From positions 39,001,124 to 39,065,123 of the forward strand of contig NW_022098036.1 of assembly GCF_002288925.2 (NCBI RefSeq): DNA of 64,000 bases, in the 5' to 3' direction. This DNA is from Delphinapterus leucas (Eukaryota > Chordata > Mammalia > Artiodactyla > Monodontidae). Position 1 is the stretch's first letter. Each line of letters begins with the position of its first letter. The position numbers and the translations under genes are program-made. This document shows, piece by piece, positions 1 through 11,815 of this stretch. Below the pieces are notes generated by a model that was given only the letters and a program-made list of their open reading frames with translations, was not told the DNA's origin and did not search any database.

Positions 1-97
1 CATATGTATATGTATAACTGATTCATTTTGTTATAAAGCAGAAACTATCACACCATTGTAAAGCAATTATACTCCAATAAAGGTGAAAAAAAAAATT
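1..97 (+). mobile_element. L1 3' end (LINE-1 tail), cut by window start
   Basis: This is the terminal 3' UTR of a LINE-1, ending in the ungulate/cetacean-type tail 'actccaataaaggtg' followed by an A-run at about 87-96. Only the last ~95 bp are in the window, so the copy length cannot be judged. The orientation follows from the 3' poly-A on the + strand. Confidence 0.8.
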
Positions 98-690
98 CCC
101 AGATGTTTAACAGTTGGCTCTCATAAGCCTGTATCAGCCCACTCTAGCACACCAGTGGATATCGTTGTTTTATATATCAGTCTCATCTACTGGATTGTGA
201 ATTCCTCAAAGCCAGGAATCCATGTAACCCTGTGAGCTAACATTGTGCTAGGTACAAGATAGATGCTTAATACATATATTGAGATGTTAGCTTACAATTG
301 TTTTCCATCAGTTGTTCCCATTTTCTATTCCACAGTTCAAGCAATTGTCTTTGAGTTCATTGGTTCAGAGAATATGCTGTAGGGTAGAAAAAAGAAATAA
401 ATGCATGTGTCTTGTTTTTGTAAACAAAAAACCTGAGCCCCAGAGAGGGGAAAGGATTTAGAGTATAGATCAAATGTTAAGACATTCTATTTGGGTAAAT
501 TTTGTAAACATTTCTATGTGCTCTAATTATTGGTTACAGTTATTAATTGTGTCATCCAAATTTTCTATATCCTCAACTTGTTTTCCTTGATTTATCAGTT
601 ATTGGTAGAAATGTCTTAAAATTTTCATCATAGAGAATGGATTTGCCAATTTCTCCTAAAGGTTTTATCATTTAAAAAATAAACACCTTT
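98..690. other. Intergenic stretch with faint old L2/MIR-like traces
   Basis: No gene is seen. About 165-285 resembles the 3' end of an L2 (a 'gtgctaggtacaagatagatgcttaata' type tail, compared with the L2 ending that reads through to 'caataaat'). About 428-465 resembles a MIR core in reverse orientation ('ctgagccccagagaggggaa'). Both traces are weak. The rest is A+T-rich unique sequence. Confidence 0.35.
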
Positions 691-1349
691 TCAATTGTAT
701 AATGTAAATAGAGGAAAGTGTACTTATTATTCATATCAAGCCATAGTGTTCGGCCTGATGAATTATGACAAAGAGCCTTCACCGAGGTTAAGAATCCCAG
801 AAGTCCCCTTTAGGCCACTCCTTGTCACTAGCCCATGTTCTTTCCCAAACCACTCTCCAAACTTCTAATATCACAAGTTAGTTCTGTTCATCTTTGAGAT
901 TCATATAAATGGAATCTGTTTTATATACTTGATTTTTCAATCAAACTTATGTTTGTGAGACTATTCGTTAATGCAGTTGCATGTAGCTTTATTTTTTTAA
1001 CTTTCACCATGGTGTAATATTTCCTTATATGAACATACTATAATTTATTCATTCTACTGTTGTGAGCATTTAGGTTGTTTCCAGTTTGAGAAAATTAAGA
1101 AAAATGTTTGTCTTTTGGAACACATTTCTAAACATTTCGGCTGGGTATATATCTAGAAGTGAAATTGCTGGTCATATGGTGTACATATGTTCAACTTTAG
1201 TGGATAATGCCAAACAGTTTCCCAAAGTGGTTACACCAATTTACAATCCTACCTGCAATGTAATGAGAGCTTACATTGTTTTATATCCTTAGAGACACTT
1301 GGTATTTTCAGCCTTTTTAGTTTTAGTCATTCTAGTGTTACGTGGTATT
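691..1349 (-). mobile_element. Old L1 (L1M-type) 3' region, antisense
   Basis: Antisense L1 3' UTR and ORF2 3'-end text is recognisable, for example the segments around 'gaaattgctggtcatatggt' (1160-1180) and 'ccaatttacaatcctacc' (1236-1253). It carries many stops and indels and is non-functional. The CHR SINE at 1359-1581 sits at its 5'-proximal edge. Confidence 0.75.
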
Positions 1350-1358
1350 CTCTCATTG

Positions 1359-1581
1359 ATTTTTTTTGTTTGTTGTTTGTTTGTTTTTTTGCGGTACGCG
1401 GGCCTCTCACTGTTGTGGCCTCTCCCATTGCGGAGCACAGGCTCCGGACACGCAGGCCCAGCGGCCATGGCTCACGGGCCCAGCCGCTGCGCAGCGTGTC
1501 GGATCTTCCCGGACCGGGGCATGAACCCGTGTCCCCTGCATCGGCAGGTGGACTCTCAACCACTGCGCCACCAGGGAAGCC
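1359..1581 (-). mobile_element. CHR-type SINE, short (cetacean-deletion) form
   Basis: This is a tRNA-derived SINE, read on the - strand as head 'gggcttccctggtggcgcag', then a B-box-like 'ggttcatgccc', then an A tail (T-run on +). It is flanked by the 9-bp direct repeat CTCTCATTG at 1350-1358 and 1582-1590, which is the target-site duplication of an L1-mobilised insertion. The tail is interrupted (TTTG repeats), suggesting some age. The short ORFs across it are translations of the SINE and not genes. Confidence 0.93.
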
Positions 1582-1591
1582 CTCTCATTGT

Positions 1592-3850
1592 GTTTTTTAA
1601 TTAAGCTTTTTATTTTGAGATAATTGTAGATTTATGTGTAGTTGTAAGAATTTGTACAGAAAAATCCTGGGTTCTCTTGCCCAGTTTCCCCCAGTGGTAA
1701 CATCTTCCAAAACTATAATATTATATCACAAACAGGGTATTAACAGTGATTAGCAGTCAAGACAAAGAACATTTTCATCACTATAAGGGAATTCGCATCA
1801 CTACTCATTTTGCACTTTTACAGCCATGTCTAATTCCTTTCTACTCCACCTGCTCCTTAACCCCTTACAACTACTAATCTGTTCTCCATTTCTATAATTT
1901 ATCATTTCAAGGGAGTTATATAAATGGGTCATACAGTACATAATCTTTAGGGATTGGCATTTTTACCCAGAATAATTGTCTAGAGATTCATTTAGATTGT
2001 TGCACATATCAAATTTCTTCCTTTTGGGGGGGATGAATAAGAGTTCATAGTACAGATGTACCACAGTTTGTTTAACCATTCGCCCATTGAAGGACATCTG
2101 AGTTTCCAATTTTTGGCTATTACAAATAAAGCTGCTGTAAATGTTCATGTGTAAGTTTTCATGTGAATGTAACTTTTCATTTCTCCAGGATAAATGCCCA
2201 GTAGTGTAATTGCTGAGTCATACGATAGTTGCATACTTAGTTTTTTAAGAAACCAAATTGCTTTCTAGAGTACATTTTCCATTCCCAACAACAATGTATG
2301 AGTCATCCAGTTTCTTCACTCCCTTGCCATTGTTTCTTGTCATTATCGTTTTTCAATCATACTGATTTGTGTGTCGTGATATATCATTGTGGTTTTAATT
2401 TGCATTAACCTTAGTGATTAATGATGTTGAACATTTTTCATGTGCTTATTTGCCATCTCTTCCTATTCTTCAGTGAAATATCTCTTCAAGTCTTTTACCT
2501 ATTTTCTAATTGGATTTTTCCTTTTTTATGGTTGAGTTTTGAGAATACTTTATATAGCCTAGATACTTTGTTGGATATGTGGTTTGCAAATACTTTTCCC
2601 CAGTCTGTAGCTTATCTTTTTATCCTTTAATAGGATCTTTCACAGAGAAAAAGTGTTTAAATTTGATGGAGTCAAACTTTTCAGTTCTTTCTTCTACAGA
2701 TTGTTTATTTGGTGTCAAGTTCAGGAACTGTTATCTAGTCCTAGATCAAATATTTTGTCCTATTTTTTTTGGTAGAAGTTTTATAGTTTTACACCTTACA
2801 TGTAAATTCATTATCAATTACAAATTAATTTTTGTATTAGCTGTGATATTTAGGTTGAAGTTCTTTTCTTTTTTTTTAAATCTATGGATCGCAGTTGCTC
2901 TAGCACTATTTGTTGAAAAGGCTTCCTTTCCTTCATTGAATGTTTTTTTTCACGTTTGTCAAGCATCAGTTGGGCAGATTGGTATGGGTCTATTTCTGGG
3001 TTCTCCATTTTCTTCCATTGATCTATGTGTCTATCTCTGCCAGTTGTACACAGTTTTGATTATTATAACTATATAATAAATCTTGAAATTAGGTAGACTG
3101 ATTCCTTCCACTGTATTTTTAGTTTCATAATTGTTTCAGTTAGTCTAGTCCCTTTGCCTTTCCATATATATTTTTGGAATAATTTTGTCTGTAATATATA
3201 ATAATATATATATAATTTTGTCTTTAAAATACTTTGGGGATTTTGATAGCAATTGTGTTAAACCTATATATAAATTTAGAGAAAATCAACATCTTTACTC
3301 TGTTGAGTCTCCTAATTCATGAAAATGGTATTTCTCTTCATTAATTTAGATTGTCTTTGATTTCTTTCATTAGTGTTGCATTGATTTTAGTATATAAACC
3401 CTCTACATTTTTAATATTTACATTTAAATATTTCATTTTTTAGTGATTGTAAATAGTGTTGTATTTTTAATTTCAGTGTCCACATGTCCATTCTAGTATA
3501 TGGAAATACAACTTGTTTTTGTAGGATTATTTTGTAATCCCATAACCTTGGTGATCTTACTTATTAGTTCCAGGAATGTTTTTGTAGATTCCTTGAGATT
3601 TTTCTATGTAGACAGTCATGTCATCTGCAAAAGGGAAAGCTTTATATCTTTTTTCTTATCTGTGTGCATTTTCTTTTCTTTTCTTTTCTTGTTGCATGGG
3701 CTAAAACTTCTAGTACTGTTTGAATAAGGGTAATGAAAGCATAGATTCTTGTCTTAGTTTCAAGCGTAGTGGAAAAACTTTCAGTCTTTCTCCATTAAGT
3801 ATAATATTTTCTGTATGTTATTTGTAGTTGCTCTTTATCAAATTGAGGTT
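1592..3850 (-). mobile_element. Old L1 (L1M-type), 3' UTR and ORF2, antisense
   Basis: A second antisense LINE-1 begins just beyond the SINE with the 3' UTR ('ttttattttgagataattgt'). It runs back through ORF2 (about 2180-3850), where typical antisense L1 phrases are readable ('cccattgaaggacatctg' at 2083, 'ccattgatctatgtgtctat' near 3016). Frames are repeatedly broken. The + strand frame at 2579-3076 (165 codons) is an antisense shadow of ORF2, not a gene. Confidence 0.8.
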
Positions 3851-4095
3851 GTACCTAGACCAGTGTTTAGATACAAAGGTAAATTGCATAATCTCCATCC
3901 TCAAGGAGCTCAAAGTTTAATGGAGGAGACAAATGCAAACAGATAACTAAAATACAATGATGAAAATACGTGTAAGACATTACAGGAACTCAAGAAAGGG
4001 GGAAATAGCAATGTGTATCCTAGAGTGGGGATGGGTGTGAAGGTCATGAAAGATATGTCAAAGGGCCCATGCCTGAACTGACTCTCCCCCACAGT
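3851..4095. other. Unassigned intergenic segment, possibly an old repeat
   Basis: The segment contains 'catcctcaaggagctcaaag' and 'taatggaggagacaaatgc', wording shared with a common ancient mammalian interspersed repeat type ('...ctcaaggagcttacaatctaatggggagacag...'). Family and orientation are not certain. No coding signal was seen. Confidence 0.35.
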
Positions 4096-5118
4096 CAACA
4101 TTTTATTATGGAAATTTTAAGTATACAGCTAAGTTAAAAGAATTTTAGAGTTTCCACATCAAGAACCTAGAAAAAGAAGAGCAATATAAACCCATTGTAT
4201 TCAGAAAGAAGGAAATAATTAAGATTAGAACAGAAATCAATAAAATTTAAAACATAAAAGTAGAATGAATCAATGAAACCAAGATCTGGTTCTTTGAAAT
4301 ATCAATAAAAGTGACAAATCTCCAGCAAGACTGACAAAGAAAAAAGAAAGAACACAAATTACCCATGTCAGGAATGAAACAGGATATCAGTACATACCCT
4401 GCACACATCAAAAGGATAATACAGGATTACTATGAACAACTCTACACACACAAATTTGACAACTTAACTGACATGGATCACTTCAATGAAAAACAGAAAC
4501 TACCAGGCTTCCATGGTGGCGCAGTGGTCGAGAGTCCTCCTGCCGATGCAGGGGACACGGGTTCGTGCCCCGGTCCGGGAAGATCCCACATACCGCGGAG
4601 CGGCTGGGCCCGTGAGCCATGGCCACTGAGCCTGCACGTCTGGAGCCTGTGCTCCGCAATGGGAGAGGCCACAACAGTGAGAGGCCCACGTACCGCAAAA
4701 AAAAAAAAAAACAACACAAACTACCGCAACTCACCTAATATGAAATAGATAATTTGAATAGACCTATAACTGTTAAGGAAATTGAATTAATAATTTTAAA
4801 ACTACCAGAAAAGAAATCTCCAGACCCATATGGTTTCACTGGAGAATTTTGCCAAACTCTTAAAGAATTAACACAAATTCTACACAATCTCTTCCAGAAA
4901 ATAGAAAAGGAGGGAACAATTTACAATTTATTTAACAAAAAGTATTATCATATCAAAACCAGAGAAAGACATTTCAAAAAAGAAAACTATAAACTGGTAT
5001 GCCTCATGAATATAGACTTAAATATTCTTACCATAGTATTAGTAAATAAAATCCAGCAATATATAGGAAGGATTATACACAATGACCAAGTAGGGTTTAT
5101 CTTACTGAGGTCTTAATC
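4096..5118 (+). mobile_element. L1 ORF2 fragment (sense), interrupted by a SINE
   Basis: Sense-strand LINE-1 ORF2 from the end of the endonuclease/linker into the start of the reverse transcriptase. The frame at 4754-5116 still reads ORF2-like text ending '...IIHNDQVGFI', the L1 RT region just before the conserved proline. Stops and frameshifts precede it, and the CHR SINE at 4505-4717 interrupts it. It lies between two antisense L1 pieces, so this interval is a pile-up of separate L1 fragments. Confidence 0.85.
4505..4717 (+). mobile_element. CHR-type SINE, short form
   Basis: Sense copy with head 'aggcttccatggtggcgcag' (one mismatch to its siblings), B-box 'ggttcgtgccc', and an A tail of about 15 bp. 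It is flanked by the 8-bp direct repeat AAACTACC at 4497-4504 and 4718-4725. It is inserted in L1 ORF2, so it is younger than that L1. Confidence 0.93.
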
Positions 5119-6015
5119 TGTATTTTCCTGAAGAGTAAGGTTTAAGGACCTTCTTAAATATTTATTTTTCTATTGTATTGTCTGTCATTTGCTTATTGAT
5201 TTATAGAAGTTCCTTATGTATTCTGGTTACAAGCTGTTTACCATTTAAATGTGTTGCAAATAGGTTTCTCCTTGTGACCTGCCTTATCCCTCTCTTAATG
5301 GTGTCTTTTGTAGAAGAGAAGTGCTTACTTTTAGTTTAGCATAGTTTGATAATCATTTTCTTTATGATCAGTATTTTTTGCGTCCTATTTACAATTTTTT
5401 CCTATTATTAAGATATGTTCCTTTATTATCTTCCAGAATTTTATTTTTACTTTACCTTTAATATTTAATTTGCAATCCCTTGATTTTTGTGTGTGGTTTG
5501 AAATAGAGATTATATCTTTCTTTTAAATGAACATCTAATTGGTCCAGCACAGTTTATTGACTATACTACTTTATTCCCACTGCCTTTCAGGGCTTCCTTT
5601 TTCATTATGTGCATGGGTCTATTTCTGGATTCGCTATTCTATTCTACTAGTCCATTAATCTATCCTTGTGACAATTCCACAAAGTCTCTCTTTTTTTTTT
5701 CTTAAAAATGGCTTTGCTATCCTTAGTCCTTTACATTTCCATGTGAATTTTAGGATTATCTAGCTGACTTCCACACAAAACAAAATGTGCTTCTGTCACC
5801 CAGATTGGAATTGCGTATAATCTACAGACTAATTTTCAATACAATTCATGAACATTGTTTATCATTTCATTTATTTGGATCTTCTTTCATTTCTCTCAAT
5901 AGTGCTGGAGTATATCTGGAGGTCTTGTATATTGTTAGATTTATTCTTAGGTATTTGATTTTTTGTTATTATAAATGTATCATTAGTCACTTAAATTTTC
6001 AATGTCTTTTTCTCC
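5119..6015 (-). mobile_element. Old L1 (L1M-type) ORF2, antisense
   Basis: Antisense ORF2-derived sequence, with readable phrases such as 'tgtgcatgggtctatttctg' (5610-5629) and the 'tctttcatttctctcaatagt' type (5883-5903). Frames are broken. It adjoins the sense L1 fragment at 5118 with no visible target-site duplication. Confidence 0.75.
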
Positions 6016-6200
6016 GTATTTTTACCCTATGTGGTGGGTACAGCTACTTTAGATGAAGAAAGTAAAACTTAAAACAACAACAACAATTTAAGGAGGTTAA
6101 TTATCTTATGCAAGGTCACACCTCTAATAATTGGTAGAGCTGGGATATAAATTCAAAGCAATTTGACTCTAGAGCTTACAGCCTTAACCACCACCTTGTT
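6016..6200 (-). mobile_element. MIR SINE, antisense
   Basis: Mammalian-wide interspersed repeat in reverse orientation. The signature 'ttatgcaaggtcacacctct' followed by 'ggtagagctgggatataaat' and a 'ctctagagcttacagcctta' head matches the MIR core and tRNA-like end. An AACAACA insertion lies near 6075. It is an ancient copy. Confidence 0.8.
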
Positions 6201-6535
6201 AGGCCTCATCAGTCATTGCTTATTTCAGAAATACCAGTGGACTGCGATGAGACTGGCCACAGAGAGTGCTACAAAATGCCCTATGACTCTGGGCACATGC
6301 AGGATGGCAAGCACAAAAAAGAAGAAAAGGAAGTGCAGCCTTATCAATTTGCTGACAAAATTAAATTCTCAGATTCCCAAGAAAATACCTAAAAAGAGAA
6401 GGGTTAAAGGTGATTTTTAAAGTCTTATTTTCAACTCTAAGTTTTTTTTAAAAAATGAGAGGTAGATGATTCCAGTGGTACCAGCTCAGGTTCTAATACT
6501 TAGATGGACTCTTACTCAGTTAAAAGTCCTAGGTG
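6201..6535 (+). other. Unidentified segment with a 55-codon open stretch
   Basis: From 6228 to the TAA at 6390-6392 one frame is open and rich in charged residues (reads EIPVDCDETGHRECYKMPYD from 6228). It is preceded by a pyrimidine stretch plus AG (6219-6228) that could act as a splice acceptor. There is no start codon at its beginning and no recognised family. It could be a decayed exon, a retrocopy remnant or chance. The DNA after 6420 is A+T-rich, without signal. Confidence 0.25.
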
Positions 6536-6748
6536 GGGGCTTCCCTGGTGGCACAGTGGTTGAGAGTCCGCCTGCCGATGCAGGGGACTCGGGTTCGTGC
6601 CCCGGTCCGGGAGGATCCCACATGCCGCGGAACAGCTGGGCTCGTGAGCCGTGGCCGCTGAGCCTGCACGTCCGGAGCCTGTGCTCCGCAACAGGAGAGG
6701 CCACAACAGTGAGAGGCCCGCGTATCGCAAAAAAAAAAAAAAAAAAAA
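6536..6748 (+). mobile_element. CHR-type SINE, short form, 14-bp TSD
   Basis: A well-preserved sense copy with A-box-like 'tggcacagtgg', B-box 'ggttcgtgccc' and an A tail of about 20 bp. It has a perfect 14-bp target-site duplication, AAAAGTCCTAGGTG, at 6522-6535 and 6749-6762. The low divergence, pure A tail and intact TSD indicate a recent insertion. Confidence 0.96.
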
Positions 6749-6762
6749 AAAAGTCCTAGGTG

Positions 6763-9143
6763 ACATTTTGCTGGCTTTATGGAAAGGCCTGGTGGAGCAG
6801 CCACAGACCTTCCAAAGCTGATCCAGGGCAAAGGAACCCATGGGTTTCTCCAAATGGGCAAACACTAAATTTGCTTCCCATGAGGTAGCCTGGGACCCAA
6901 ATGGAGAAACTAAGACCAAGGGTAGAATTCCTACTGGGAACACTGCTCATCCTGATGGAATAATGTTTCTAAGATTTAGGGAAGCGTAAACACTCCTCTT
7001 TTTGTTTTGATTATGGAGAAGATGGATTATTTTATGGTCAACAGGCCTCTTCAAAAGACTGCAGGGCTGCAGCCATGGTGAGTCGGCTGGTGAACAGACT
7101 CTAGTTGCTGCAATTTCTGATCCGCTGATACCGTAGTTGTAGGGTCTGAAGAAACCAGAGCAGGACCAGAGTGTGGAGCTCCATTGGCCCCGCAAGAGCC
7201 AGGCTCAGCCCAATCAGTTTGCTTTCTTGTACCAGATGGCTGATCTATGAGGAAGACAAGGTAATGGGTGAGGTCAGGTTGGAGAACTACCCATTGTTCT
7301 TCTCCAATTCCCTGCTTCACTCCCCCACCAATTATGTGAGGCCTGCTGGAGTTTTATCTCAAACAAAGAACATTCCATCTGCACCACTGGCTTAGCTTCC
7401 TGGAGGGCAGGACTGAGACCCTCCTGAGGGAACACGTAGTGACCCACAAACAAAGGAAGTAAGACATCTGTCCTGTAATGAGGCTCCCCAACTCCACACT
7501 TAGGGAAAGATCGCCACACAGCCAGCCAGTGCTATTAGGGTGGGAGTTACTGTCCCCAGAACCCTGTTGCGGACAAAGACACAAGTCCTATACTCTAGAG
7601 ATCGGTAATATCTGGGTGAAAAGTAAAATTTCTTTGCATAAAAGCAGAGAATTTCTAGAAAAATGTATCAAGATGATATTTTTCTGATATTGATTTATAT
7701 TTCCTGTCCTAGTATTTCCTTCCTCCCGTTGCCCCTATTGAGACAGATAAAAATACTCCTCATAGCTTCAGAGAAGGAATGTGAGAGGTTTTAGGGCACA
7801 GATTAAATAGCTAAGACAGAAACATGAGAGAAAAACAATGACCAGAGACTAGAAAAAGTTTTGTTGGATCAGACAGCTGGGAGGAGAAAAGGAGGTTACT
7901 TTGAATAGCTTTCTCAGAGTGTATCTGAAGACAGACAGGACCCCAGGCAGTCTGACACATAAGGATTCCCAGGTTCCAAGAGTAGCATGGAAGCTGAAGG
8001 GGTTTCCAGGACCTTAGGGCCTTGCTTGACTGGGTCAGTGAGTGTCTTAGCAGTAACTGGTGTGTCCCTCTCCTTCGCCTTGTTGCCACATCACTTGGGA
8101 CATAACATATCCCTGGACAGGATTAATGAGACAGATGCTAGGATTTCCAAACACAACCCAGTATGGCAGAGCTAAGACAGTACAGTTTTATTTCTTGGAC
8201 TCCTGAGTTTTTGATCTGAGATGCATTAACTATCACATTCTATTCTACCATACCTAAACAGATTAATATAGTATTTCCTAAAATGTGTTTTCAGGGTACA
8301 AATGGGGGTTCCTCGACTAAACAGTTCCATGGGATGTTGTTCAAACTGTTCAGTGGTTATTTCTATTGTTCATGAGCAAGAAGTTAGAGGATTAGTGCTG
8401 GAATTGGCCTGGGGTCCACAGCAGAGAAACAAAGGCACTAAAAGGCCACAGTCTAAATTTAGAGAAAGCTATCGGGCCAGCTACCTTTCCAAAGGCATAC
8501 TGAGAGCTGGCTCTCAGCAGAACAAGGGGAAATGGGCCAGGACCTCACCTTCTCCAAGTTACCAGTTCCCATGGAAGACTGAAGCTGAAGAGTTGGCCAC
8601 AGCATGTAGATGAGGTTGGGGCTTTAACCTTGCAGGGGACTGTCACAACACAGCACAGAGAAGCGCCTGCTTCAGAGGAAGACAGTATGATGTTGCCTTC
8701 TACCAGTCAGCACAACGATATAGCTGAGTCTCATGGGCCACCAAGGCCAGGGGCTGCTGGGTGTGAGTCCCTCACAGAGGGGCTGCCTACTGGACCCACC
8801 ACCTGTTTTACATCAAGATGATGAGAATAAGCTAGAACTGATGGCAATGTATTAAGCAGCTATTAGTATTTTCCTTCTATTTTTTGCCCCATCAGAGTAG
8901 CAAACCTTGTAATGAGGAAAGAAAGTGGTGTGAAGACAGACTATGTCTTTCTTAAAGAAAAATTTTCATGGTCAAAGACATTTGGGAGACATTATATTAA
9001 ACAAACTAAGTTTCTTTATTGCACCGCTTCTTGAAGCAATTAATCACATGAAATCCTGAGAAAGGGAATGTTATGCACAATGTACCCAAATTCATTTAGC
9101 CACCTATTCCTTTTTTCACAGTCTGGTATAAAGGTATCGTCAA
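6763..9143. other. Intergenic sequence, no gene or repeat recognised
   Basis: About 2.4 kb of moderate-GC sequence. It contains several frames of 60-100 codons on both strands (for example 7051-7320 -, 8302-8613 +). None has a recognisable domain, and frames overlap on opposite strands as expected by chance. An old LTR or retrovirus-like remnant is possible in 6900-7600 but could not be named. Confidence 0.4.
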
Positions 9144-9158
9144 CTCTGAACACCTTTT

Positions 9159-9450
9159 TTCTTGGGGGGCGGGGTAGGAGTTTATTAATTAATTTATTTA
9201 TTTTTGCTGTGTTGGGTCTTCGTTTCTGTGCGAGGGCTTTCTCTAGTTGTGGCAAGCGGGGGCCACTCTTCATCGCGGTGCGCGTGCCTCTCACTATCGC
9301 GGCCTCTCTTATTGAGGAGCGCAGGCTCAGTAGTTGTGGCTCACGGGCCTAGTTGCTCCGCGGCATGTGGGATCCTCCCAGATCAGGGCTCGAACCCGTG
9401 TCCCCTGCATTAGCAGGCAGATTCTCAACCACTGCGCCACCAGGGAAGCC
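9159..9450 (-). mobile_element. CHR-1 SINE, long form, 15-bp TSD
   Basis: The long (~290 bp) form of the family on the - strand. It keeps the 3' module 'gccactcttcatcgcggtgc' and the AT-rich end near 9180-9205 that the short copies lack. The duplication CTCTGAACACCTTTT is perfect at 9144-9158 and 9451-9465. The body is more diverged than the short copies, consistent with the older CHR-1 group shared more widely among whales, hippos and ruminants (family knowledge). Confidence 0.93.
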
Positions 9451-9465
9451 CTCTGAACACCTTTT

Positions 9466-10476
9466 GAGAAACGTTGGGTTATTTGTCTGCACACAGTCAG
9501 CAGGAGGGTTGGGGGAGTGACGTTCACAGAATACAAGGGAAATATCCAAGTTCATTCTAAACCAGTGCTTAAGTAACACCCATATTGCTTTTTAAATATA
9601 GTTATGCAAGTATTTTTCTCTTCACAGCTGAAATGGTAGTAAATATCAAAAGGTTGAAAGTCCTTTCATCTATGTATAGGCTACAAATATTTTAGGTCTT
9701 CCGTAGGTGTTTAAGTGTTTATATGACCCTGTTTTCCAGAACAAAACATTCTGGAGAAATATTTCTTTGTGAGCCTTTGGCTACTGTAGAACAAGATAAA
9801 CAGGTTTTATTGACAGAGAAAAAAGGTAACTTTTATTTCAAGAAGTAACCACGTTATTCAAAAAAATAAGTACATTTGTCATTAAAAAAGATGTCTATTT
9901 AATTGTATTCTGAACTTCAGTTTTACAAACGTATTCACATTTCTATTTATCCCATTGGCTTTTCCACCCTTCTGTGAAGCACACTCATTTTTTAAGATTA
10001 AAAGATTTTTTGCAATCATTCCCCAACATACTTACACCCACACACAACCCCCCCCCACACTTTTATATCTCTCTCTCTAAAACTACATACAAGGTCATTT
10101 CTTACCATCAAATCTTTTGCTAATAAGAATCAGGTGTGTTCAGTTGTGTTCTAACCTGGACAGACATGTAATTAAAAGTGACCGTTTATTAAGGATTGAT
10201 TCCTGAGAGGGGAGAGTTCATCAGTGTAAAGCCTCCCATCTAAACTGTTGTTAAGACATCTGAAGTACAACTTTGTTGCAAAAACTTGAAGTCAAGCTGC
10301 AGCCATTAATTTGTTCTCATTCCCTGAACTTCTGGCATCCAATGGGGGTGAAATTCTCTATGTACAGCACACTTTTCAGTTACTAGAACTCTACTCCTTG
10401 TCCCCATCAAAGTACACAAAACTCTTCTCAAGGAAAGGATTTTTTGTTGGAAGGACAAGTCTTCTGGTACCCAATG
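9466..10476. other. Intergenic sequence, low-complexity patch at 10030-10080
   Basis: Unique A+T-rich sequence. A C/CA-rich and CT-rich run at about 10030-10080 ('cacacacaaccccccccc', 'tctctctctc') is the only structure noticed. No coding frame of interest. Confidence 0.5.
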
Positions 10477-10483
10477 TCAAATT

Positions 10484-10703
10484 GGGGTTTTTTTTGGTTT
10501 TTTTTTTTTTGCGGTACGCGGGCCTCTCACTGTTGTGACCTCTCCCGTTGCGGAGCACAGGCTTCGGACGCGCAGGCTCAGCGGCCATGGCTCACGGGCC
10601 CAGCCGCTCCGCGGCATGTGGGATCTTCCCGGACCGGGGCACGAATCCGTGTCCCCTGCATCGGCAGGCGGACTCTCAACCACTGTGCCACCAGGGAAGC
10701 CCC
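10484..10703 (-). mobile_element. CHR-type SINE, short form
   Basis: Antisense copy with a T-rich tail at about 10487-10510 (interrupted by GG) and head '...ccaccagggaagcccc'. The direct repeat TCAAATT lies at 10477-10483 and 10704-10710. The body is close to the other short copies. Protein-like frames on both strands here are SINE translations. Confidence 0.93.
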
Positions 10704-10710
10704 TCAAATT

Positions 10711-11570
10711 AGTTTTTATCAGTGAGTGACATATATAACTCTGAAAAATATCAGTGTAATTTTAGTAAGCAGGATTGGGAACCTAACAGTTGCCAAGAAT
10801 GATAAACAGACCATAACATACACATTGTGTATGTTCACCTCTGATTTTCAGGTGAAAATATCAGAATAAGGTGGGAGAATGCGCAATGCAGTGTATGAGG
10901 TAACTGTCAAGCGTCACATTTGTCTTGGGGCAGCACCTCTCTTATGTAGCACCTCTGTCCCTCCAGATAGCCTCAGCTTCTGAGCCATCTTAATAAACTG
11001 AGACATATTTAACACACAGGAAAGGGCAGGATTTCAGACATGGGGACCACCTTCCCACTGTTTCTCTCTCACACCATAAATATACACAAGGCCTGATCTA
11101 GTGATGGAAAGATGGAAATGGGTTACACATCTTGTTTATCAATTGTTATTTCTTGTGCTTTTCTTTGATTTGTCTTTAATTTTTATAACTTGCTATAGCA
11201 GCTACTCAATTATTTAATAGTCAAGAAATAAACCACCACTGGAAAGACAAAACACTAAAAAGATCATTAATATCCAAATTGACTTCTTATCCCAGCAATG
11301 ATAGATTTTTTTGACAATTTTAGAGTGGTAAGGGAAAAATCAAAGTGGCATGTAACAAACTGACACATTGAACAAGTCACACAACATTAGGTGACCATAT
11401 GAAATTCAACACACAAAAATGGCTGTTTCATATGGCTCGCTCTAATAACAAAGCACACAGACCTTGTCTAAACTGACTTGCTGCTGCCTTTCCAGATCCC
11501 AAAGGTGAAGTTTCCATGGGTAAACGAAGGACTTCCTCATTTGCTGAAGCTTTGTAATGCTGAACCATGG
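10711..11570. other. Intergenic unique sequence
   Basis: No repeat family, coding frame or strong motif was recognised. Confidence 0.5.
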
Positions 11571-11815
11571 TAAGAACAATAATAATGGTAGCTACCACTT
11601 ACCACGTACCGAGTGATGCTCTGTGCAAGGAGTCTTATATTATTTATCATATTTAATCATTACAAAGAAAACACTGGCATAACCATTTTGCCAATAAAGC
11701 TCAAGGAGGCTAAATATTTTGCTGCATTCACACAAGCAAAGAGGTTGTAGTGCTGGTGGTTTTTGAACTTAGTTTTGCATAAAATGTGCACATCACATCC
11801 TCTCCCATTAATCAT
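11571..11815 (-). mobile_element. MIR SINE, antisense, near full length
   Basis: Reverse-oriented MIR running from the 3' end ('gtagctaccacttaccacgt', compared with the MIR '...acatttattgagcgcttac') through 'tttaatcattacaaagaaaa' to the core 'ttgctgcattcacacaagca' and the tRNA-like head near 11800. It is highly diverged but colinear over about 240 bp. Confidence 0.75.

Noticed and set aside
2579..3076. 165-codon + frame
   Set aside because: It is antisense to a decayed L1 ORF2. The DNA text is L1, so the frame is a shadow.
4365..4748. Recurrent protein text (VESPPADAGDTGSCPGPGRS and similar) at 4.5, 6.6, 10.6, 20.9, 32.2, 62.1 and 63 kb
   Set aside because: It is the translation of the CHR SINE in one frame. 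The repetition comes from the transposon and not from a gene family.
6536..6622. tRNA-like A and B boxes in SINE heads
   Set aside because: These are the tRNA-derived promoters of the SINEs. No stand-alone, foldable tRNA gene with intact acceptor and anticodon stems was seen.
6763..9143. Possible endogenous retrovirus gene in frames at 7.0-7.6 kb
   Set aside because: The composition hinted at it, but no conserved retroviral motif could be found in any frame, so no call was made.
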